DNA from: JAZNQL01 sp045590155
Lineage (GTDB): Bacteria; Bacillota; Clostridia; UMGS1883; UMGS1540
Assembly: GCA_045590155.1 (NCBI GenBank)
Contig: JAZNQL010000017.1
Coordinates: forward strand, 1-17,321
DNA length: 17,321 nt
Direction: 5' to 3'
The translations under genes were made by a program, and so were the position numbers. The notes beneath the pieces were generated by a model. The model ran no database searches. It was not told the DNA's origin and worked only from the letters and a program-made list of their open reading frames with translations. Below, in pieces: positions 7,733-12,683 of the stretch; the stretch's first letter is position 1, and every line of letters starts with the position of its first letter.

Positions 7733-9128
7733 AGCGTCGGTAGGGTTAGAGGTGCATGTAGAACTTTTAACTCAAACCAAAATTTTTTGCAGTTGTAAAA
7801 ATGAATTCGGCGGCAAAGAAAATACAAGATGCTGCCCTGTTTGTATGGGCTTTCCAGGAACATTACCTGTTTTAAATGAAAAGGCAGTAGAATTATGTGT
7901 AAGAGCAGGTTTAGCTTTAAATTGCAAAATAAACGAAGCCTTTTGTATGGCAAGAAAAAATTATTTTTATCCCGATTTGCCAAAAGCTTATCAAATATCG
8001 CAGGATAAAAAACCTGTTTGCGAAAACGGATTTTTAGATACAAAATACGGCAGAGTAGGAATTTTAAATATACATATTGAAGAAGACGCCGCAAAACTTG
8101 TTCATAAGGATGGAAAAACACTTGTTGACTATAACCGCTCGGGAGTTCCGCTTATAGAAATAGTAACAGCTCCCGATATTCATTCAAAAGAACAGGTAAA
8201 CGAATTTTTGCAAAACCTTAAAAAACTTTTAAAATCAATATCTGTCTCTGATTGTAATATGCAGGAAGGCTCTTTGCGATGCGATGTAAATATTTCTATG
8301 CAAAAAGAAAACGACAATACCTTGGGCGAAAGGTGTGAATATAAAAATATCAATACCTTCAAAGGCGCAGTTAATGCAGTTGAGTTTGAAATTAAACGCC
8401 AAACAGAAATATTGAATTTTGGCGGTAAAGTTGAAAGAGAAACTCGAAAATGGGATGATATAAAAAAAGAAAGCACAATTTTAAGAAAAAAAGAAAATAT
8501 AGCGGATTATTGTTATTTTGAAGAACCGGATATACCTTTAATAAAAATTTCTCCCGAAACCTTAATAAAAATAAAAGAAACAATGCCCGAAAATTCACAT
8601 CAAAAAAAGCAAAGATATATGAAAGAATTTTTGCTAAGCGATTATGATGCAGAGCTTTTAAGTCAAAACTATTCAGAGCTTTTTGAAGAGGCAGTTAAAG
8701 CGGATGCAAATGCAAAAGAAACTGCAAATATTATTTTAGGTAATATAAGTAAGCTTATAAATGAAGGAAAAAAGCTTACCTTCGGTGGCGATAAGCTTGC
8801 CGAGCTATTACTATTACAGGATAAGAAAATAATAAATAAAACCATAGCAAAGCAAGTGCTCGAAAAAATGTTTGAGTCAGGAGAAAGTCCCGAAAAAATA
8901 GTATCAGAAAATAATCTTGCTCAAATAACAGATACAGAAAAAATAAAAGAAATAGTTTTAAAAACACTGTCAGAAAATCAAAAAGCCGTTTTGGAATATA
9001 AGCAAGGAAAAAAACAAACATTTTCTTTTTTGCTTGGCAAAGCACTCGAAAAATCAGAAAAAAGGGCAAATGTTCAACTGTTACAGGAAATATTGAAAAG
9101 TATGCTTGACAACAAAAAAGCGGTGTAA
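7722..9128 (+). CDS. gatB: Asp-tRNA(Asn)/Glu-tRNA(Gln) amidotransferase subunit B
   Basis: GatB binds the mischarged tRNA, activates the side chain with ATP and receives ammonia from GatA. The 468-residue protein starts with NYKASVGLEVHVELLTQTKIFCSC. The zinc-site cysteines (CSC ... CCPVC), GFPGTLPVLN, NYFYPDLPKAYQISQ, HIEEDAAKL, DYNRSGVPLIEIVT and the EGSLRCDVNIS block are present. A helical tail-type (YqeY-like) domain ends the protein, with the familiar LGKALEKSEKRANVQLLQEIL region. I chose the ATG at 7722 because GGAGG (7708-7712) is 9 nt before it, inside gatA; longer versions have no support. The stop codon (9126-9128) lies inside the stem of the terminator that follows. Confidence 0.96.
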   Translation: MNYKASVGLEVHVELLTQTKIFCSCKNEFGGKENTRCCPVCMGFPGTLPVLNEKAVELCVRAGLALNCKINEAFCMARKNYFYPDLPKAYQISQDKKPVCENGFLDTKYGRVGILNIHIEEDAAKLVHKDGKTLVDYNRSGVPLIEIVTAPDIHSKEQVNEFLQNLKKLLKSISVSDCNMQEGSLRCDVNISMQKENDNTLGERCEYKNINTFKGAVNAVEFEIKRQTEILNFGGKVERETRKWDDIKKESTILRKKENIADYCYFEEPDIPLIKISPETLIKIKETMPENSHQKKQRYMKEFLLSDYDAELLSQNYSELFEEAVKADANAKETANIILGNISKLINEGKKLTFGGDKLAELLLLQDKKIINKTIAKQVLEKMFESGESPEKIVSENNLAQITDTEKIKEIVLKTLSENQKAVLEYKQGKKQTFSFLLGKALEKSEKRANVQLLQEILKSMLDNKKAV

Positions 9129-9146
9129 AAATTACACCGCCTTTTT
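9120..9146 (+). terminator. Two-way terminator between gatB and the CotF-like genes
   Basis: GCGGTGTAA (9120-9128) pairs with TTACACCGC (9132-9140) around a 3-nt loop. It is followed by CTTTTT on the plus strand and by TTTTTTG on the minus strand. The 9-bp stem serves gatB (plus) and the second CotF-like gene (minus, ending at 9145). The last codons and stop of gatB form the left arm. Confidence 0.9.
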
Positions 9147-9408
9147 AGTTTTGAGAAAACTTTGTTTTGGTCTGATTTATTTTGCTTTGTTCTGCACCTT
9201 CGGGAGCATACCAGCCTTTTTGCTGCATAACAGAAAAAAGCTGATGCTGCATTTCAAGTGACTGATTTAATACATCTTTAAAGCTGTAATGAAGCTGGTC
9301 TGTTGTAGATTCAGTAACAGCAGTATGATAAAGATTAGAAAGAGTTTTGCTTGTTAAAAGCACATCGTCCATGTATTCGCGGTCTGTCATATTTTGTTTT
9401 GCTGGCAT
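9145..9408 (-). CDS. CotF-like spore coat protein
   Basis: The product is 87 residues. The pattern MTDREYMDDVLLTSKTLSNLYHTAVTEST followed by HYSFKDVLNQSLEMQHQLFSVMQQKGWY matches the CotF family of small ferritin-like helical coat proteins. In that family a stretch ending in MQQKGWY is typical and is followed by a Gln/Lys-rich tail, as seen here (EGAEQSKINQTKTKF). The start at 9408 has GGAGG (9416-9420) 7 nt upstream on the minus strand, right after the stop of the preceding gene, so the two are co-transcribed. A role in the spore coat is inferred from the family. Regulation by a sporulation sigma factor is likely, but I see no clean promoter match. Confidence 0.85.
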   Translation of the reverse strand: MPAKQNMTDREYMDDVLLTSKTLSNLYHTAVTESTTDQLHYSFKDVLNQSLEMQHQLFSVMQQKGWYAPEGAEQSKINQTKTKFSQN

Positions 9409-9420
9409 AAAAAAACCTCC

Positions 9421-9600
9421 TTAGCTATTTAATTGTGAAAGTAAGCAGTTATAGTGTTGAGCGTGCTGCATCGACATTTCTGTAAGCACATTTTTCAGGC
9501 TTTCGTCAGAAACCTTGCTTGCATAATCGTTGCATTGAGTTTGAAGCTGCTGCTCCATGTTCAATGAATCTTCAAGATACATAAGTTCTTTTGCGGTCAT
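9421..9600 (-). CDS. Small CotF-related spore coat-type helical protein
   Basis: The product is 59 residues, all helical by eye: MTAKELMYLEDSLNMEQQLQ, then a second helix ending HAQHYNCLLSQLN. This looks like the small two-helix (half ferritin-like) proteins that precede CotF genes in Clostridia. Glu and His residues are placed as in ferritin-like helices, but metal binding is only a guess. Two starts are possible. ATG at 9606 would lie only 3 nt from GGAGG (9610-9614), whereas ATG at 9600 has a normal 9-nt gap, so I prefer 9600. It is the first gene of the minus-strand pair; the next begins 12 nt after its stop. Confidence 0.8.
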   Translation of the reverse strand: MTAKELMYLEDSLNMEQQLQTQCNDYASKVSDESLKNVLTEMSMQHAQHYNCLLSQLNS

Positions 9601-9700
9601 ATTCATAAACCTCCTTTAAAAATGTGGTAAATTTATTTTGCACAAAAATAGAGTAAAAATACCAAAAAATAAAAAATATTAAAAAAATATGTTTTTTCTA

Positions 9701-9729
9701 TTGACTTTTACCCAATATATTTATAAAAT
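9701..9729 (+). promoter_or_regulatory. Vegetative-type (sigma A) promoter for rsmD-coaD
   Basis: TTGACT (9701-9706) and TAAAAT (9724-9729) are separated by 17 nt, each five of six matches to the sigma A consensus. The surrounding 9622-9740 region is extremely AT-rich. Transcription would begin near 9736, leaving a short leader of about 20 nt before rsmD. The stretch also has to hold the minus-strand promoter for the CotF-like pair, which I could not identify. Confidence 0.65.
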
Positions 9730-9753
9730 ATATATAAGTGAAAGTGGGGTAGT

Positions 9754-10287
9754 GTGACTTTGAGAATTATTTCCGGCACAGCAAGAGGAAAAAAACTTTT
9801 AAGCCTTGAAGGGGAACATACCCGCCCTACAACCGACAGAGTGAAGGAATCACTTTTCAATCTTATAAGTCCGTATGTTTTTGATTCACAGGTGCTAGAC
9901 CTGTTTGCAGGCAGCGGGGCACTTGGGGTTGAATCTTTGTCAAGAGGTGCAAAGGAAGTTGTTTTTATTGATAATTTTGCGGATGCACTTTCTGTTACCA
10001 AAAAAAATGTACAAGCCTCTCGGTTTGAAAATGCACAAGTTTTGCTTTGCGACGCGCTTGATTTTTTAAAAAGAACCGAAAAAAAGTTTGACATAATATT
10101 TGTAGACCCGCCGTATAAGGCAGACCTTTATAATGAGGTTTTGTTTTTAGCACACAAAGTGCTTACAGAAGATGGAATTATAGTTTGCGAAAGCGATGTG
10201 CCTATATTGCCATCAGGGTATGAAGTTTTAAAAGAAAGAAAATACGGCAAAACATTTATTACAATATTAAAGGATAACAAAAAATGA
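9754..10287 (+). CDS. rsmD: 16S rRNA (guanine(966)-N(2))-methyltransferase
   Basis: RsmD methylates guanine 966 of 16S rRNA using S-adenosylmethionine during 30S assembly. The 177-residue protein has the family start LRIISGTARGKKL, then RPTTDRVKESLFNLI. The SAM-binding motif VLDLFAGSGALGVESLSRGA is clear, and the catalytic FVDPPYK (DPPY) is intact. The length is usual. The start is a GTG at 9754 with a weak GGGG site about 5 nt upstream; a TTG at 9760 is the main alternative and would remove only two residues. coaD overlaps its end by 4 nt (ATGA), a common arrangement in Firmicutes that couples translation. It is the first gene downstream of the promoter at 9701. Confidence 0.94.
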   Translation: MTLRIISGTARGKKLLSLEGEHTRPTTDRVKESLFNLISPYVFDSQVLDLFAGSGALGVESLSRGAKEVVFIDNFADALSVTKKNVQASRFENAQVLLCDALDFLKRTEKKFDIIFVDPPYKADLYNEVLFLAHKVLTEDGIIVCESDVPILPSGYEVLKERKYGKTFITILKDNKK

Positions 10288-10763
10288 GAATAGCTGTGTA
10301 TCCCGGCAGTTTTGATCCGGTTACAAAAGGTCATATTGATATTATAGAACGCAGTGCAAAAATTGCCGATAAACTTTATGTAGCCGTATTTATAAATAAC
10401 GAAAAAAAACCTCTGTTTACAATGGAGGAAAGGAAACAATTGCTACGGCGTGTCCTGGGGCATCTTGATAATGTAGAAATAGTTGCATTTGAAGGGTTGC
10501 TTGTAAACTTTGTAAAACAGGTAAATGCCGATGTAATAATAAAAGGCTTGCGTGACAGTAAGGACTTTGAATATGAGTTTCAGATGGCACATGCAAACCG
10601 CATAATGTATGACGGGGCGGAAACGCTTTTTATGCCGTCCAGCCCGGGCGTACAGTACTTAAGTTCAAGTATTGTAAGAGAAATAGCTCGATACAACGGT
10701 AATTTAGACGGACTTGTTCCCGAATGTATACAAAAAGATATTTATGATAAAATAGGAGGATAA
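10284..10763 (+). CDS. coaD: Phosphopantetheine adenylyltransferase
   Basis: CoaD transfers AMP from ATP to 4'-phosphopantetheine, the penultimate step of coenzyme A synthesis. The 159-residue protein shows the nucleotidyltransferase motif GSFDPVTKGHID with His17. KGLRDSKDFEYEFQMAHANR and the C-terminal YLSSSIVREIARYNG, which stands in for the ISSTxVRE motif, are also present. The length is typical and nothing is missing. It overlaps rsmD by 4 nt. The next gene's ribosome binding site AGGAGG (10754-10759) lies in its last codons. Confidence 0.97.
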   Translation: MRIAVYPGSFDPVTKGHIDIIERSAKIADKLYVAVFINNEKKPLFTMEERKQLLRRVLGHLDNVEIVAFEGLLVNFVKQVNADVIIKGLRDSKDFEYEFQMAHANRIMYDGAETLFMPSSPGVQYLSSSIVREIARYNGNLDGLVPECIQKDIYDKIGG

Positions 10764-10767
10764 TCAC

Positions 10768-11208
10768 GTGGAAATTTTTGATGTAATTGATCAGATTGAG
10801 GACATTGTTGAGAACAGCTTTACTTTACCGATTTTCAGAAAAACACTTATTGACAGAGATGATATAATGGAGCTTTTAAGTGATTTAAGACTTCGTTTGC
10901 CTGAAGATTTAAAGCAAGCTAAATGGCTTAAAGACGAAAGATCCGGTATCATAGCAAGCGCTCATCAGGAAGCAACAAACATCGTAAAGGATGCAGAAGA
11001 AAAGGTTGCTCAAATGGTAGAAGAACATGAAATCACAAAGAAAGCATACGACCAGGCAAACGAGATTATAACAAATGCACAGAAAAATGCAAGAGAAATC
11101 CGTCTTGGAGCAAGACAGTATGCTGAAAATCTCTTAACAAGCCTTGAAGAAAGACTTATCCGTCAGGCAGAAGAAATAAAAGCCGGCAGAGAAGAACTTC
11201 GCAGATAA
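10768..11208 (+). CDS. Coiled-coil protein, AtpF/DivIVA-like, linked to coaD
   Basis: The product is 146 residues with no membrane segment. The N-terminus (MEIFDVIDQIEDIVENSFTLPIFRKTLIDRDDIMELLSDLRLRLPEDLKQAKWL, 1-54) is followed by a long charged helix. That helix contains IIASAHQEATNIVKDAEEKV and ITNAQKNAREIRLGARQYAENLL, the alanine-rich coiled coil seen in ATP synthase b-like and DivIVA-like proteins. I recall similar proteins, often labelled 'ATPase', directly after coaD in Clostridia, but no biochemical role is established. No Walker motif is present, so it is not itself an NTPase. The GTG start at 10768 is supported by AGGAGG 8 nt upstream. A structural role in division or the cell envelope is a guess. 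Confidence 0.85.
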   Translation: MEIFDVIDQIEDIVENSFTLPIFRKTLIDRDDIMELLSDLRLRLPEDLKQAKWLKDERSGIIASAHQEATNIVKDAEEKVAQMVEEHEITKKAYDQANEIITNAQKNAREIRLGARQYAENLLTSLEERLIRQAEEIKAGREELRR

Positions 11209-11219
11209 GAATAATTAAA

Positions 11220-11267
11220 TCAAAAACCGCATATAAATATGGTATAAAATTTATAGGCGGTGTTTTG
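11220..11267 (+). promoter_or_regulatory. Inverted repeat with extended -10 ahead of tspO
   Basis: ACCGC-A-TATAAA (11226-11237) mirrors TTTATA-G-GCGGT (11250-11261) around a 12-nt AT-rich centre. With one bulged base the arms extend to TCAAAA / TTTTGA. The centre contains TGGTATAAA (11240-11248), an extended -10-like element, without a good -35. The right arm also covers the likely ribosome binding site AGGCGG (11255-11260). It may be an operator over a promoter, a hairpin masking the ribosome binding site, or an imperfect terminator of the rsmD-coaD unit. Confidence 0.5.
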
Positions 11268-11738
11268 ATGAACAGTTTTAGAGTATTTAATCTTAAAAAA
11301 ATTCTACAGGCAGCGTTTTATATTTTGCTGCCTGTAGTTTTAGGCTTTGTTGTAACACAGGTTATAGGAGAAACAGACTCTTTTTATAAACCCTTGCAAA
11401 AGCCTCCGCTTGCACCGCCACCGATAGTATTTCCTATTGTGTGGACAGTGCTTTATTTGCTTATGGGCATAGCTTCATACCTGGTGCGGGATAACAAAGC
11501 GGCAATGTTTGCTTTTTACTTGCAGCTTGCTATGAATTATGCGTGGGTATTTTTGTTTTTTGGATTTCATCTTATAGGTTTTTCGGCATTTTGGTTAATA
11601 CTTTTAATTATTGCGACAATAATAACAACCGTACTTTTTTGGAAAGATAATAAAGCCGCAGGGATATTGATGATTCCTTATAATATATGGCTGTTTATAG
11701 CCTTATATTTAAATGTCGGCATAGCAATATTAAATTGA
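11268..11738 (+). CDS. tspO: TspO/MBR family membrane protein (tryptophan-rich sensory protein)
   Basis: The 156-residue integral membrane protein has five hydrophobic helices (about residues 11-34, 51-70, 76-100, 103-123 and 130-155). The TspO signature is plain: FYKPLQKPPLAPPPIVFPIVWTVLYLLMGIASYLV, then QLAMNYAWVFLFFGFHLIGF and a last helix with IPYNIWLFIALYLNVGI. In other bacteria TspO binds or degrades porphyrins and is tied to stress responses; the role in Clostridia is not settled. I chose the ATG at 11268, 7 nt after AGGCGG, in preference to the TTG just upstream. The gene is flanked by an inverted repeat in front and a strong terminator behind, so it is probably a single-gene unit. 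Confidence 0.94.
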   Translation: MNSFRVFNLKKILQAAFYILLPVVLGFVVTQVIGETDSFYKPLQKPPLAPPPIVFPIVWTVLYLLMGIASYLVRDNKAAMFAFYLQLAMNYAWVFLFFGFHLIGFSAFWLILLIIATIITTVLFWKDNKAAGILMIPYNIWLFIALYLNVGIAILN

Positions 11739-11742
11739 TTTT

Positions 11743-11770
11743 AAAGACAGACATTTGTCTGTCTTTTTTT
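11743..11770 (+). terminator. Terminator after tspO
   Basis: AAAGACAGAC (11743-11752) pairs with GTCTGTCTTT (11757-11766) around ATTT and is followed by a T-run. This is a classic intrinsic terminator, starting 5 nt after the tspO stop. Confidence 0.93.
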
Positions 11771-11818
11771 TATTTTCTAAAAAGCATAATAAAATAAAAA
11801 ACAGTAAATAATAGCAAT

Positions 11819-12298
11819 ATGATTATAGCATTTGTAAGAACAATAATTTTGTATATTTCAGTAATGATTGCAATGAGACTTATGGGAAAACGCCAGCTTG
11901 GCGAAATGCAACCAATGGAGCTTATTGTAACAATAATGATAAGTGATCTGGCATCAGTTCCCATGCAAAACACGGGGATACCTCTTTTAAATGGTCTTAT
12001 ACCTATTTTCACTATTTCATTTTTGGAAATACTCTTTTCTTTCCTTGCCCTTAAAAGTAAAAAGAGCAAAGAAATTTTGGTGGGCAAACCCAGCATCATA
12101 ATAAAAGACGGAAAAATAAACAAAAAAGAAATGGAAAAGCTACGCTTTACTCTTGATGATTTAAAGGAAGAAATCCGCAAAAAGGACATCCGTAATATTG
12201 AAGATGTGCAAATGGCAATACTGGAAACAGACGGCGGCTTCAGCGTGTTCCCTAAAGATAAAGCAGCCCCTCTTACCAAAGGAGACATAGAAAAATGA
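11819..12298 (+). CDS. DUF421 (YetF-like) membrane protein
   Basis: The 159-residue protein has two or three hydrophobic helices at the N-terminus, including IIAFVRTIILYISVMIAMRLMG and LIPIFTISFLEILFSFLAL. The family block MGKRQLGEMQPMELIVTIMISDLASVPM follows the first helix. The cytosolic part KPSIIIKDGKINKKEMEKLRFTLDDLKEEIRKKDIRNIEDVQMAILETDGGFSVFP is the conserved DUF421 core. It is shorter than Bacillus YetF, mainly in the tail. YetF-type proteins are linked to the spore or envelope, with no known reaction. The start is odd: no Shine-Dalgarno is visible in the 20 nt before the ATG, and an in-frame TAA at 11795 rules out a much longer N-terminus. It overlaps the next gene by 4 nt (ATGA). 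Confidence 0.9.
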   Translation: MIIAFVRTIILYISVMIAMRLMGKRQLGEMQPMELIVTIMISDLASVPMQNTGIPLLNGLIPIFTISFLEILFSFLALKSKKSKEILVGKPSIIIKDGKINKKEMEKLRFTLDDLKEEIRKKDIRNIEDVQMAILETDGGFSVFPKDKAAPLTKGDIEK

Positions 12299-12675
12299 GA
12301 AGTCTTGTAATTTCAATCTGTATACTTGCTTTAATTTTAGGAGGAATGTTTTGGTATTATAGCCTTTTGTCCGATTTAGACGAGCAAATGCAAACTATGC
12401 TTTCTGATTTGGATACCCAAATAAAAGAAGATAAATGGGAAGAAGCAACCAAAACCGCCGAAAAAATAAATAAAGAATGGGAGGAAAAAACACGATGGCT
12501 GTCATGTCTTATAGAACATGACGAAATAGATAATATTATGATAACTGTTGCAAGTCTTGAAAAGTTTACAAAATACAAAGAAGAACCCGAGTTAATGAGC
12601 GAACTTTCAAAACTTCAAAAATTGATAAGTCATATCCCAAGAAAAGAAAAACTAATACCGGAAAATCTGTTTTAG
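12295..12675 (+). CDS. DUF4363 family protein, membrane-anchored
   Basis: The product is 126 residues. An N-terminal hydrophobic helix (about 3-25, LVISICILALILGGMFWYYSLL) anchors it, with the rest outside or facing the envelope. The remainder is helical: W428-type repeats are absent, but the pattern EEATKTAEKINKEWEEKTRWLSCLIEHDEIDNIMITVASLEKFTKY, then ELSKLQKLISHIPRKEKLIPENLF, matches DUF4363, which often accompanies DUF421 genes in Clostridia. The overlap with the DUF421 gene (ATGA) supports a joint role, possibly as one membrane complex. The function is unknown. Its stop codon overlaps the ribosome binding site of the following gene. Confidence 0.86.
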   Translation: MRSLVISICILALILGGMFWYYSLLSDLDEQMQTMLSDLDTQIKEDKWEEATKTAEKINKEWEEKTRWLSCLIEHDEIDNIMITVASLEKFTKYKEEPELMSELSKLQKLISHIPRKEKLIPENLF

Positions 12676-12683
12676 GAGGAAAA

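Noticed and set aside
9615..9740. AT-rich stretch as a replication origin or attachment site
   Set aside because: There are no DnaA boxes or repeats; it is simply the divergent promoter region of two units.
11770..12288. A 172-codon open frame on the minus strand opposite the DUF421 gene
   Set aside because: It is fully antisense to a clear family member, has no ribosome binding site and no recognisable domain.
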